Origin: Flavobacteriales bacterium
Lineage (GTDB): Bacteria > Bacteroidota > Bacteroidia > Flavobacteriales_F > PHOS-HE28
Length of the DNA stretch: 64,000 nucleotides
Assembly (NCBI GenBank): GCA_016710015.1
Contig: JADJLR010000003.1
Coordinates: forward strand, 186,001 to 250,000
Reading direction: 5' to 3'
Part shown: in pieces, positions 56,170-64,000 of the stretch
Layout of the letters: every line of letters begins with the position of its first letter
Position numbering within the stretch: the stretch's first letter is position 1
Notes under the pieces: generated by a model
What the model was told of the DNA's origin: nothing
The model's database searches: none
What the model saw: the letters and a program-made list of their open reading frames with translations, nothing else
Made by a program: the position numbers and the translations under genes

Positions 56170-57642
56170 ATGCCACCCTGTCGCTTCGGCCTTCTGCCAG
56201 CGCTTCTGTGCCTCGTAGGTGGATCGATGGGACAAACCATTGACTCGGTCGTGTTGACCGAAGTCGGACGTTACCAGCATCCATACGTACTGTTCCCAGA
56301 CAGTTTTTCGGCCCCGACCATGAGCAGCCGGATCGATCGCTTGGATCGTCCTTTCGTGTACATGGCCTGTCGCGATTCGGGGCTCTTCACGCTGGATATC
56401 AGCACCCCTTCATTGCCCGTTGTGGTGAACCGGAAATACCCTGCATTCTTCGGCGGTCTCAAGGTGATGAACTTGGAGCAAGTGGATGCGTTGCTCTATT
56501 TAGCGCTCGGCGACATCGGTAATGGAGTGGAGTCGCCGGCACTGGCCATCATGGACGTGAGCGACCCGGCAACTCCCATACTCCTTCATCAATACACGCA
56601 TACCGCATTCACCCATGGAAGTGCCATCGTGAAGGTAAAGGGAGACTTTGCGTATCTGGGTTGTATGGAAGAAGGCATCTTGGTGCTTGATGTCAGTGAT
56701 CCATCCAACATCACCTTCCTTTCGAGCTTCTTGCCTCCGGAACCGACGTGGCCCGATGTTGCGAATTACCCTTCCAATGCGCGGGGAATGGATTTTGATG
56801 GTGACGTGCTGTACTTGGCCTTCGATGCGGGCGCACTTCGAGCGATCGACATCAGTGATCCGGCAAACCTTCAACAGATAGGCCGGTATTTCAATCCGCA
56901 GCATCCGGCATTCACGAATCCCGCATACAACAATGTGCTTGTTATCGGTGAACGGCTTTACGCAACCATCGATTACTGCGGCTTCGAAGTGATCGACATA
57001 TCCGACCCTGCGGAGATGGTGCAGGTCGATTGGCTGAACCCGTGGAATTGCTTTGGTCTTTCCTGGTTCGGAAGTGATGGGCACATGAATGAAATGGTCA
57101 GCACACTCGGCGACAGTCTCTTATTCGTGAGCGCTGGAGACAGTGAGGTTCTCGTGTATGATATCACCGCACCTGATGCGCCTACATTGATCGGCGGTCA
57201 TATCCTACCGAACGATAGTGCTTCCACATGGGGCGTTGACGTTCACGATGGAACAGTGGTCGGAAGCTACATCAACAACCATGGACTACCATTCCAACCT
57301 TATGATTCGAAGTATGGTGGTGTGGTGATCTTCGACTGGGAAGTTACGTTCGGCACTGCGGTCGAAGCGCTCAGGACATCGAACATGCGACCAAGGATCC
57401 TAGGGAATCCATCATCTGGTCTGGTCCATATCCAACTACCACCTACCGGAGAGAAGAGCATCCATATCAACGTGGTGGATATCCAAGGCCGTTTTGTGCG
57501 TGATGCACGGATCGTTGCAGAAGGAACCGTTCAACAGTTGTTCAAGCTGGACCTTACCGGCCAAGCCGATGGGACCTACTTCATCACCGTGAGTACGCCC
57601 TACGATCGGACCACACTCCAGGCGGTATTGGCAGGGAACTGA
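56170..57642 (+). CDS. LVIVD-repeat secreted protein with T9SS sorting domain
   Basis: The 490-residue product has a signal peptide (FGLLPALLCLVGGSMGQ), repeated LVIVD-type blocks (DSGLFTLDISTPSLPVVV, LAIMDVSDPATPILL, GILVLDVSDPSNITFL, ALRAIDISDPANLQQIG, FEVIDISDPAEMVQVD, VLVYDITAPDAPTLIG) that form a beta-propeller, and a C-terminal T9SS sorting domain (SGLVHIQLPP, INVVDIQGRFVRD, DGTYFITVSTPYDRTTLQAVL). It is likely exposed on the cell surface. Its stop abuts the stop of the converging desaturase gene exactly. Confidence 0.88.
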   Translation: MPPCRFGLLPALLCLVGGSMGQTIDSVVLTEVGRYQHPYVLFPDSFSAPTMSSRIDRLDRPFVYMACRDSGLFTLDISTPSLPVVVNRKYPAFFGGLKVMNLEQVDALLYLALGDIGNGVESPALAIMDVSDPATPILLHQYTHTAFTHGSAIVKVKGDFAYLGCMEEGILVLDVSDPSNITFLSSFLPPEPTWPDVANYPSNARGMDFDGDVLYLAFDAGALRAIDISDPANLQQIGRYFNPQHPAFTNPAYNNVLVIGERLYATIDYCGFEVIDISDPAEMVQVDWLNPWNCFGLSWFGSDGHMNEMVSTLGDSLLFVSAGDSEVLVYDITAPDAPTLIGGHILPNDSASTWGVDVHDGTVVGSYINNHGLPFQPYDSKYGGVVIFDWEVTFGTAVEALRTSNMRPRILGNPSSGLVHIQLPPTGEKSIHINVVDIQGRFVRDARIVAEGTVQQLFKLDLTGQADGTYFITVSTPYDRTTLQAVLAGN

Positions 57643-58716
57643 TCACGCCATACCGACCTGACGCAGATACGTCAAGTGCGACCAGAGTGCACTGCGCAGC
57701 GTTGGGAACTCCCGGTAGGCGACATTGAATTCCGCGCACACCTGTTTCAGGCATTTGTTCAATTCCGGATAGTGTATGTGGCTGATGCGCGGGAACAAGT
57801 GGTGTTCCACCTGAAAGTTCAATCCACCGAACAACCAGTTCAACACTTTGTTCTGGGTCGCAAAGTTCACCGTGGTGTTCACTTGGTGAATGGCCCATTC
57901 GCTCTCGATGTGGTGGCCATCCGTGGGGGGGTGTACGAACTCTGCATGCTCCACCACGTGCGCCAGTTGGAACACCACTGCAATGAACACGCCAGTGACG
58001 AACACCATCACTCCGTAGCCGATCAGCGTTGGTACGATACCAGCGAAGTACATCGGAAGTCCGAGGAAGACGGCTACGTAGGTCACCTTCGTAACCCAGA
58101 AGATGATGTGCTCCTTCATGCTCATCGGCTTCATTTGGGTGTTCTCCGCGATCTTGCCAGTGAAGTACTTCTTCAGGTCGTTGTAAAAGACCCAGAAGAG
58201 ATAGGTGAGCCCGTACAGCAAAAGGCCATAGATGTGCTGAAATCGGTGGAACCAATGTTTGGGTTGGCCTTCGTGTATCCGAACCCATGGTTTGATGTCG
58301 ATGTCATCATCCATCCCCTCCACGTTGGTGTACGTATGGTGGTTCACGTTGTGCTTCAGCTTCCACAGGTAGACACTTCCACCCAGGAGGTTGAGCGAGT
58401 GACCCATCACCTCATTCACCCATTTACGACCGCTATAGCTGCCATGCGCCCCGTCATGCATCACGTTGAAACCGATGCTGGCCAACACCAGGCCGAGCAA
58501 TGCGCACATCGCTAACGAGAGCCACACGGATGCAGGGGTGAAGAACACCAGCACAGCGTAGAGCATGACCAAGGCGGTGAGCAGGATCGCCGTCTTCCAA
58601 TACAGGCGACCATCTCCGGTCTTCTTCAAGTTATTCTCCTTGAAGTAGGCCTCGGTCACTTCACGCAAGCGTTGGAAGAACAGAGGTGGGGTCTTAGCGA
58701 AAGTCGTTCGATCCAT
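57643..58716 (-). CDS. Membrane fatty acid desaturase (acyl-lipid/linoleoyl-CoA type)
   Basis: Di-iron membrane desaturase that introduces a cis double bond into acyl chains. The 357-residue protein has three histidine boxes (HDGAH, HNVNHH, QVEHH) and several transmembrane helices (TAILLTALVMLYAVLVFFT, LAMCALLGLVLASIGF, VFLGLPMYFAGIVPTLIGYG, VFVTGVFIAVVFQLAH). The QVEHH third box points to front-end or linoleoyl-CoA-type desaturases. The start at 58716 is supported by the -7 box 26 nt upstream. It is likely involved in adapting membrane fluidity; a cold-shock gene follows upstream on the same strand. Confidence 0.9.
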   Translation of the reverse strand: MDRTTFAKTPPLFFQRLREVTEAYFKENNLKKTGDGRLYWKTAILLTALVMLYAVLVFFTPASVWLSLAMCALLGLVLASIGFNVMHDGAHGSYSGRKWVNEVMGHSLNLLGGSVYLWKLKHNVNHHTYTNVEGMDDDIDIKPWVRIHEGQPKHWFHRFQHIYGLLLYGLTYLFWVFYNDLKKYFTGKIAENTQMKPMSMKEHIIFWVTKVTYVAVFLGLPMYFAGIVPTLIGYGVMVFVTGVFIAVVFQLAHVVEHAEFVHPPTDGHHIESEWAIHQVNTTVNFATQNKVLNWLFGGLNFQVEHHLFPRISHIHYPELNKCLKQVCAEFNVAYREFPTLRSALWSHLTYLRQVGMA

Positions 58717-58741
58717 GGAGCAATGATTTCCGTAGTACGCA

Positions 58742-58749
58742 CAAAAGTA
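58742..58749 (-). promoter_or_regulatory. Bacteroidota -7 box TACTTTTG upstream of the desaturase
   Basis: An exact TAnnTTTG match on the minus strand, 26 nt before the desaturase ATG. It sets the start at 58716. Confidence 0.65.
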
Positions 58750-58846
58750 CGGTCGGGCGTTCGGGCGAACATGGCCGGATCGGATCACTCATGGTAAGGG
58801 TAGGTGCAGGGTCCGATGCGTACAGGTTCGTGAAGATACGGAACGA

Positions 58847-58888
58847 CAAAGCCCCGGGTCCACATCACTGCGGAACTCCAGGGCTTTG
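58847..58888 (-). terminator. Hairpin downstream of the cold-shock gene
   Basis: CAAAGCCC and GGGCTTTG pair across a 26-nt internal region, about 20 nt past the csp stop on the minus strand. Confidence 0.6.
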
Positions 58889-58909
58889 AAACTTGATCGA
58901 AGGGAAGCC

Positions 58910-59101
58910 TTAGGACTTCTCCACGTTGATCGCGTTGAGACCTTTCGGGCTTTGCTCCACCTCGAACGTGACCTTGTCACCTTCGAAGATCGGGCCACGG
59001 GTGCCGGTCTTGTGAACGAAGATGTCCTTGCCACCTTCGTCGGGGGTGATGAAACCGAAACCTTTCTCCGTGTTGAAGAACTTAACTGTACCTGTTGACA
59101 T
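58910..59101 (-). CDS. Cold-shock domain protein (CspA family)
   Basis: The 63-residue protein is a single cold-shock domain with RNP1 KGFGFITP and RNP2 DIFVHKT, which binds single-stranded RNA and melts structure. The start MSTGTVKFFN is normal. Its leader contains two hairpins (59117-59158), as in other cold-shock mRNAs. The neighbouring desaturase is compatible with a temperature-adaptation locus. Confidence 0.96.
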   Translation of the reverse strand: MSTGTVKFFNTEKGFGFITPDEGGKDIFVHKTGTRGPIFEGDKVTFEVEQSPKGLNAINVEKS

Positions 59102-59116
59102 TACTTCTTGTATTGC

Positions 59117-59158
59117 CCTCGACTTCCGTCGAGGCTTAGGGTCCGGTAAAAGCACCGG
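59117..59158 (-). promoter_or_regulatory. Structured 5' leader of the cold-shock gene
   Basis: Two hairpins lie between a near-consensus -7 box (TATCTTGC) and the ATG: CCTCGAC/GTCGAGG with a 4-nt loop, and CCGGT/ACCGG with a 6-nt loop. They may act as a temperature-responsive leader. Confidence 0.5.
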
Positions 59159-59266
59159 AGTATCGGGCGCAAGATAGGCCGATCCCTGCAATACCCGACA
59201 TGCCCGGCGGGATCGAGTTCTGGTGCAGGGGCGGAACACCGTGAATATCCGCCGATCCGATCCACT

Positions 59267-59749
59267 TCAAGCAGCCTTGGCTTGCGCCAATTCCTCGGAT
59301 ACGCGCTTCAGCCCCACCAATTGTTCTACCCACTGCTTGCCCAACTCCCGTGTACGGCGGGTGGCCAAGGGCAATCCGGCGAAGTCACCCTGCCACAGTT
59401 CCACTCGTGTACGTCCACCATCTTCCTCGATCAGGTGGAGGTCCACGGTGGTGTGGCTGGCAGGCTCGTCCGGCAACTTACTGTTCAAGCTGTACGTGGT
59501 GTACCGCAATCGTTCACCGGGTTGTGCGGCCATCACCACCCCTTTCGCCACAAGAGTGTGGCTCCCCTGCTCCTCACGACGGAACCATTGGATGGCCTTC
59601 CCAAGCTGGAGATCACTCTTGAGAATGGCACCCATGTACAACTTTGTCAGGTCAGGTTCGGTCAGGGCCTTCCAAACCATTTCAGGCGGAGCATCCACCA
59701 AAAGTGTCCGCATCACATTCGTTTCCGGATCCATCGGTTTCATCGGCAT
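59267..59749 (-). CDS. SRPBCC/AHSA1-like domain protein
   Basis: The 160-residue protein has the START/AHSA1-like pattern: an opening strand TLLVDAPPEMVWKALTEPDL, a central GDFAGLPLATRRTRE stretch and a helical C-terminus (GKQWVEQLVGLKRVSEELAQA). Such domains bind hydrophobic ligands or act as HSP90 co-chaperones; no specific function is implied. Two upstream in-frame ATG codons give longer forms; the shorter start MPMKPMDPETN fits the domain best. Confidence 0.75.
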   Translation of the reverse strand: MPMKPMDPETNVMRTLLVDAPPEMVWKALTEPDLTKLYMGAILKSDLQLGKAIQWFRREEQGSHTLVAKGVVMAAQPGERLRYTTYSLNSKLPDEPASHTTVDLHLIEEDGGRTRVELWQGDFAGLPLATRRTRELGKQWVEQLVGLKRVSEELAQAKAA

Positions 59750-59965
59750 ACGGTGGCCGGAACATGATCCGTGCCGGACACTCAACGCCGACAATTCGGC
59801 GTATTGCATGGCACAAGTGTTAAGGAAAGTGAACAACGGGGCCTTCTGCGGGGAAACATTTGCACGATCGGTGACCAGCACTGCCTCCGAACGTCAATAA
59901 GGATGATCCTCGCTTGTTCCGATCGGCACTCGGACACAAGGTTCAACTATCCATCACATTGAAAG

Positions 59966-59973
59966 TAGCTTTG
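59966..59973 (+). promoter_or_regulatory. Bacteroidota -7 box TAGCTTTG
   Basis: An exact TAnnTTTG match, 13 nt before the ATG of the coiled-coil protein gene. It gives a short leader. Confidence 0.65.
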
Positions 59974-59985
59974 CCCACCATTACG

Positions 59986-60885
59986 ATGACCAACATGCGC
60001 ATCCTACCTACCCTCCTGCTCTTCCTTGCTTTTACCGCCACCCAAGCCCAGGAGAAGTCCGAAACAGGCCATCTCCTCAACTGGACCGGAAATATCCAAG
60101 TAGCACCGGATTCGCTTCAGGCCGGTAAGTTCAAACTGGCTGCTTTCGCTATTCCGATCCTGGAGGCGGATCCGGGAAAGGTCATGAACTTGTGGGAAAG
60201 TGATTGTGCCCGGAAAGGAGGAAAGGTCAATGGTTCGGAGCCTGCGAAGTCCACGCCTCTCATCGTGGAAGAGTTGGACCCTTCACCCGTGACGATGATG
60301 GCCACGTTCAGCAAGGACAAACAATTGGGTGGCACACGGATGCTCTTGGCATATGCGACGAATGATTCCACGGCCTTCGCCGCGAGCGATCGCGGCCAAG
60401 TGGCTGCACGTGCGTTAGCACTTCGACTGAACCGTGCGGTGGTAAGCGAGCAGATCGAGGATCAACAGAAATTGGTGGACAAGCGTTCCGGTAAGTTGGA
60501 GGATGCGCAGGCCGATCAAGCGAAGGCGGAAAAGAGGGTGAACAATGCCTACGAGGATCTGGAAAAGAGCAAGAAAGCTAAGAGCAAGCTAAGCGGCAAA
60601 CAAGCCCAGCTCCAAAGCGATCAACTTCACGCACAGGACCGTTTCGAGCGCAGCCAAGACCCAAAAGACCTACAGAAACTCACCAAGATCCAACAGAAAT
60701 TGGTGAAGGTGCAGCAGGCTCTGGCCAAGCAAATGAAGAAGGAGGCCGACGCATTGAAAGATGCCAACAACAGGCAGGAAGACGTACCGGACGCGATCAA
60801 AGACCAACAGGAACGTCAAGCTGCGAAGGAGAAAGCCAACTCCGACCTAGAGGCCTTGAAACGAAAGTTGGAGGCTATTCGGTAG
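59986..60885 (+). CDS. Secreted coiled-coil protein of unknown function
   Basis: The 299-residue product has a signal peptide (MRILPTLLLFLAFTATQAQ), a 120-residue globular part and a long, highly charged coiled coil (EDAQADQAKAEKRVNNAYED, LVKVQQALAKQMKKEADAL, RQAAKEKANSDLEALKRKLE). The family is not recognised. The start follows the -7 box at 59966. Confidence 0.75.
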   Translation: MTNMRILPTLLLFLAFTATQAQEKSETGHLLNWTGNIQVAPDSLQAGKFKLAAFAIPILEADPGKVMNLWESDCARKGGKVNGSEPAKSTPLIVEELDPSPVTMMATFSKDKQLGGTRMLLAYATNDSTAFAASDRGQVAARALALRLNRAVVSEQIEDQQKLVDKRSGKLEDAQADQAKAEKRVNNAYEDLEKSKKAKSKLSGKQAQLQSDQLHAQDRFERSQDPKDLQKLTKIQQKLVKVQQALAKQMKKEADALKDANNRQEDVPDAIKDQQERQAAKEKANSDLEALKRKLEAIR

Positions 60886-60944
60886 CTCGTGTTCGACTCG
60901 AACTTTGGCAATGGGCGACAAGGTTCGTACGCCTCTTGGCAAAT

Positions 60945-61132
60945 GGGTATCTCGAAGTACCTCGAACGGATGGCACAAGTGCTTATCGTCCTGGGCAGAC
61001 TAGGCGCGACGAAAGGAAGTTACCCATAGGTAACTGACTGAGGAGCAACGCCGGATGACCAAACGAGAAGTGCTTGCCCGAAGGGTCGGCCCATAGGCCG
61101 ATGCCGCCGGAGTGAGGTACTTCGAGGTACCC
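60945..61132. repeat. Multi-hairpin repeat element with inverted ends
   Basis: GGGTATCTCGAAGTACCTC (60945-60963) and GAGGTACTTCGAGGTACCC (61114-61132) are inverted copies with one mismatch. Inside are further hairpins, two with a CATA loop: GTTACC-CATA-GGTAAC (61019-61034) and TCGGCC-CATA-GGCCGA (61086-61101). No coding frame is present. It may be a MITE-like or intergenic repeat, or a structured RNA. Confidence 0.65.
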
Positions 61133-61156
61133 AAATACCTTACGGGTACCATTCAG

Positions 61157-61555
61157 TCATCTCCCGTGCTCCGACATGCATTGCTCTACCCATGCACGCG
61201 CTTCCTCTAGGTCATTGAACACTTTGGTAGAAAAGTTGGTGGGGTGATAGGTGAAGTACAGCTTCGCTAAACGCTCGAACAGCATGCCCTCGGACACAAT
61301 GGCTAGCACACGCGTCCACTCGTCCACCCCCGCCTCGCGGTAATGGTCATTGTACAGCAGGCTCATGTCGAAATCCACATCCTCCGGGAAGATGCCAATA
61401 ACGCCATAGGCCTTCGTCCCATCCAACTGCTTACGCGCTTGGAGATTCTCGCGTACAGCTACGGCATCCACCTTCACGCCGGGCTTGTACCGACATTCCA
61501 TCACGTGGGGAGAGACACGCTGTACCACTGCGCTATTGGTTTCAATACGCTGCAT
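61157..61555 (-). CDS. STAS/SpoIIAA-like (DUF7793-like) small protein
   Basis: The 132-residue protein has the pattern of STAS-like SpoIIAA/DUF7793 proteins: VDAVAVRENLQARKQLDGTKAYGVIGI, then a helical C-terminus with VFNDLEEARAWVEQCM. These are small alpha/beta proteins with unclear roles. The start MQRIETNSA is used; longer starts run into the divergent gene. Confidence 0.65.
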   Translation of the reverse strand: MQRIETNSAVVQRVSPHVMECRYKPGVKVDAVAVRENLQARKQLDGTKAYGVIGIFPEDVDFDMSLLYNDHYREAGVDEWTRVLAIVSEGMLFERLAKLYFTYHPTNFSTKVFNDLEEARAWVEQCMSEHGR

Positions 61556-61684
61556 GGTATTCCAAAGGTAATGCAACTGCAATAGCATCAACGGTGAACG
61601 TGGTCCGTACACCGAACGAAAAGACCCAGCAATGAAAAGCACCTCGAACTCCACACCGCTCTTGTCCCATACTATCTTCGGTGC

Positions 61685-62017
61685 ATGAGAACGCCTCTGC
61701 TCCTTATGGCCTTGGTGGCAACTGCATATGCCTTCGCTCAGGAACCGGCACCTGCGAACGCCGACCTGCAACGGTGCTTGTTACGTACCACATCCGAGAC
61801 TTGGACCCTGTTGAAGTTGACCCCGGATCAATTGCAACGCATGAAATTCATCCAAGAGGCATGTGCTGAAGAGTGCAAAGCCGCAGGTGCACCGGGCAAT
61901 CAGAATCCGATCTCGCACACCGATGGCAGCACCGTACTTGGCGAGTTACGCAGCGTATTGACCACAGTGCAATACAACGCCTGGATGGCGGGTTGCAAAG
62001 AAGTCCCCTCCAAGTGA
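61685..62017 (+). CDS. Small secreted protein, unknown function
   Basis: The 110-residue product has a signal peptide (MRTPLLLMALVATAYAFAQ) and a mostly helical body with four cysteines (LQRCLL, EACAEECK, AGCKE). A near-consensus -7 box (TATCTTCG) lies about 5 nt from the ATG, so the mRNA may be almost leaderless. It overlaps the start of the next gene (GTGA). Confidence 0.72.
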   Translation: MRTPLLLMALVATAYAFAQEPAPANADLQRCLLRTTSETWTLLKLTPDQLQRMKFIQEACAEECKAAGAPGNQNPISHTDGSTVLGELRSVLTTVQYNAWMAGCKEVPSK

Positions 62018-62493
62018 ACCACGTGCGGTGGATCTTGGCCTTCTTGATGCTTTCCGCAGGCATTGCTGCGGCTCAAGTGGTCAGCCTACCTCCGCTGAAC
62101 CAGCGTGTACTAGGCTTCGCAGATGCACACCTTGGAAAACCCGTGGGCACAGGTGAGTGTTGGGACTTGGCTGCAGCGGCATTGAATGAAGCCGGGGCCA
62201 ATTGGGATGGGAAGTACCGTTTCGGCCGCGAGGTGGACCTCAAAGCGGAGCGTGTGTTGCCTGGTGATATCATTCAATTCGAAGGGATCGAAACTCTTGT
62301 GCGAACCGCGACCAGCGAGAGCCGAGAGCGCATGGGCCACCATACCGCGATCGTCCATGCGACACATGGCGACGGACGCTACACCTTGGCACATCAGAAC
62401 TTCGGTCCCAGCGGTCGAAAAGTGGGGCTTACGGAATGGGACGCACGCACCGTGATCAGAGGCAGATACACGATCTACCGGCCCGTACAATGA
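62014..62493 (+). CDS. NlpC/P60- or CHAP-like secreted cysteine peptidase/amidase
   Basis: The 159-residue product has a signal peptide (VRWILAFLMLSAGIAAAQ), a cysteine motif GTGECWDLAAAALNEAG, a structural GDIIQFEG block and a histidine motif MGHHTAIVHATHG. This order fits the NlpC/P60 or CHAP fold used in peptidoglycan cleavage. The start GTG at 62014 overlaps the upstream stop, so it is coupled with the small secreted protein. Confidence 0.75.
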   Translation: MNHVRWILAFLMLSAGIAAAQVVSLPPLNQRVLGFADAHLGKPVGTGECWDLAAAALNEAGANWDGKYRFGREVDLKAERVLPGDIIQFEGIETLVRTATSESRERMGHHTAIVHATHGDGRYTLAHQNFGPSGRKVGLTEWDARTVIRGRYTIYRPVQ

Positions 62494-63447
62494 TCAGGGC
62501 GTGGTACTCACACTCGTAGCAGTTCCACCAAGCGCTTGGGATGTCCAAGCACCGTTATTCGCTTCGTCCACCACGAAGCTGTACGCCATGCTGGAATTGT
62601 ACACGATGATCTTGCCTCCGTACGCTACGTGGTCATGGTTGGTGCCGCCCATGGGCTGTATCGTCCACACCCCAACTCCACCGCCATCCACATGAAAGGC
62701 GTAGGCATTGCTGTTGTTGTACAGGACCGCCGACTTGGAGGTGGCCAGGGCGGTATGGTTGGTGCCACCGAGCGCTTGTACGGACCATTGCCCATTCCCG
62801 GAGTTGTCCAAATAGAAGGCGTGGGCTTGGCTCTGATCATACAGGATCACCGCCTTACGTGATGCGATGCTGCTCTGGTTGGTACCGCCCAAGGCATGGA
62901 TGATCCATTGGCCAGCACCATTCGCATCCTGGAAGAACCCCCATGCCATACTGTTGTTGTTGAGCACGATCAAGCTGTCGCGATCGTTCGGGTCGCAAGC
63001 ACCAACACCCGGCATACCCGGAGGGCCCGGTGGCCCTGGCAATGAGCTCCCGGATCCTTTGGCATACAGCGCATAGGGGACACTGAGCAACGGGCTGGTC
63101 CCCACCACACCGTAATTCGAACCACCGTTCGGGTCCGTTTCCGTCTTCAAGAAGAAGGGGCCTGCATTCCAATCGATGTTATCCATGGAACCGGACAGTA
63201 CCGTACCCGCACCCAATGCGACCGAAGCCAATCCATTGCTGTTCGTGACCGGGATGTGTGTTTCAGCGAATACCACGGTGCCGGATGCACTCCCCTGGAG
63301 AATGCTCAACCGCATGCCAACTGGCGCATTGGTTACCAACGCATCTGCTCCGTCGCGCACCACCGCTTGGTAGTTCATTTGTTCTGGGGCTTGGGCCGCA
63401 CATGCCGCCGCGAAGAGGATGGCCCATAGGAGGAGTACATACCGCAT
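62494..63447 (-). CDS. Surface protein with collagen-like segment and four 42-residue repeats
   Basis: The 317-residue product has a signal peptide (MRYVLLLWAILFAAACAAQ), an N-terminal PEQMNYQAVVRDG domain common in Bacteroidota surface proteins, a short collagen-like GPPGPPGMPG run and four tandem units of about 42 residues with a VxxLGGTN-like block (ALGGTNQSS, ALGGTNHTA, PMGGTNHDH, ALGGTATS). A GTG start at 63456, overlapping the upstream stop by 4 nt, is an alternative. No sorting domain is obvious. It could be a trimeric fibre. Confidence 0.8.
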   Translation of the reverse strand: MRYVLLLWAILFAAACAAQAPEQMNYQAVVRDGADALVTNAPVGMRLSILQGSASGTVVFAETHIPVTNSNGLASVALGAGTVLSGSMDNIDWNAGPFFLKTETDPNGGSNYGVVGTSPLLSVPYALYAKGSGSSLPGPPGPPGMPGVGACDPNDRDSLIVLNNNSMAWGFFQDANGAGQWIIHALGGTNQSSIASRKAVILYDQSQAHAFYLDNSGNGQWSVQALGGTNHTALATSKSAVLYNNSNAYAFHVDGGGVGVWTIQPMGGTNHDHVAYGGKIIVYNSSMAYSFVVDEANNGAWTSQALGGTATSVSTTP

Positions 63448-63452
63448 GGTGA

Positions 63453-63917
63453 TCACTGTTTGATGAAGGGGTAGGAAGCCGGAGTCGATCCGGAGAACAA
63501 CTGCAAGGTGTAGGTGGCTGCAGGGAGATGGGCTGTCCCGATCCAGGTGGTAACACCCAAGCTACCGAAGAGCACCGCTCGACCTTTGGCATCCAACACG
63601 ACATAGGTACTCCCGTTCGAGGGGGTTTCGCTGAAGGCTACGGACAGCCCATAGGTCGCAGGATTCGGCCCTATCGTTACCCCCGGACCCTCATTCGGAT
63701 CGTCCACTGCGGTAGGCAACAACGTATAGGGCTGCTGCACACCCTGCGCGACCGATCCACCCGATGAATTCATGTATGAGGCCGCCACCTGTCCCAATGT
63801 GAAAGCCACGGAACCACTGGTACTACTCGCATCGCCACCTGCACTCCCCACCGCTTGTTGCCCAAAGGCAAGGTCACAGCAGCACACGAACAAGGCGATC
63901 ATCAGGGCAATTCGCAT
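63453..63917 (-). CDS. Secreted protein with degenerate T9SS-type C-terminus
   Basis: The 154-residue product has a signal peptide (MRIALMIALFVCCCDLAFGQ), a Gly/Ser-rich AVGSAGGDASSTSGSVAFTLGQ domain, and a C-terminal segment with IGPNPATYGLSV, VVLDAKGRAVLFG and TYTLQLFSGSTPASYPFIKQ that resembles a T9SS sorting domain. It is the upstream partner of the collagen-like protein, overlapping its possible GTG start. The pair is typical of Bacteroidota surface loci (from memory). Confidence 0.75.
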   Translation of the reverse strand: MRIALMIALFVCCCDLAFGQQAVGSAGGDASSTSGSVAFTLGQVAASYMNSSGGSVAQGVQQPYTLLPTAVDDPNEGPGVTIGPNPATYGLSVAFSETPSNGSTYVVLDAKGRAVLFGSLGVTTWIGTAHLPAATYTLQLFSGSTPASYPFIKQ

Positions 63918-64000
63918 GGTGGAAAGGTGAGGAAGGCTTCTGGAAAATGCAATCGCATCCGTGAATGTGGGCACGCCCAACACCTTTCGGTCTCACTGAT

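Noticed and set aside
1..64000. CRISPR arrays, transposases, integrases or phage genes
   Set aside because: None found; the only tandem repeats are within proteins or short palindromes.

Overview
The window reads as chromosomal DNA of a Bacteroidota bacterium, most likely a moderately GC-rich member of the Flavobacteriales. The evidence is a gldK-gldL-gldM-gldN cluster with a PorP/SprF barrel (type IX secretion and gliding), proteins ending in T9SS sorting domains, Bacteroidota -7 promoter boxes of the form TAnnTTTG, few Shine-Dalgarno sites, and the Bacteroidota-type metal-ligand-poor ureohydrolase next to topA. I see no phage, insertion sequence, plasmid or CRISPR.

Layout. 1-4100, all minus: a truncated DUF3857-like envelope protein, the ribosome-assembly GTPases Der and Era, and an initiator tRNA-Met with its own promoter and terminator. 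4100-5390 has no credible gene and holds a G-homopolymer block. 5390-9020, plus: a secreted protein overlapping a large OmpA-family protein. 9005-23810, minus: a GldM paralogue, an ABC-F ATPase, a GldN paralogue, gldN, gldM, gldL, gldK, a PorP/SprF protein, an arginase-fold protein and topA. 24180-27890, plus: a lipoprotein MsrB, then a TPR sensor kinase and LytTR response regulator pair. 27990-32720: two tandem cassettes, each a beta-helix protein followed by a T9SS-sorted repeat protein, then an orphan sorting-domain relic. 32770-36990: small lipoproteins, a CsgG-like protein and a barrel protein; the last two share a duplicated leader. 37270-44215, plus: miaB, a sigma-54-type AAA activator, lptE, a TPR protein, secG, groES and groEL, with two identical 20-bp palindromes in the groES-groEL spacer.

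44290-49035 is a self-contained transcription unit bounded by terminators: a kleisin-like protein, a small MukE/MksE-like protein and an SMC-like ATPase. This is the layout of MksBEF/Wadjet (JetABC) condensins, but no nuclease (JetD/MksG) follows, and the ATPase frame is broken twice, once at a G7 run. 49040-53570, minus, is a compact operon of an ECF sigma factor, a membrane anti-sigma-like protein with TPR-like repeats, and a TPR-CHAT protease-like protein. The remainder (53830-64000) holds a LuxR-type regulator, a DUF4139 protein, an LVIVD-repeat secreted protein, a fatty-acid desaturase, a cold-shock protein with a structured leader, an SRPBCC protein, coiled-coil and small secreted proteins, a NlpC/P60- or CHAP-like peptidase, a multi-hairpin repeat element and a collagen-like repeat protein pair.

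How they work together: the minus-strand gld/porP block encodes the T9SS motor and scaffold. The CTD-bearing proteins at 29 kb, 31 kb and 56 kb are likely its cargo. The two most system-like accessory units are the SMC complex and the sigma/anti-sigma/CHAT operon.
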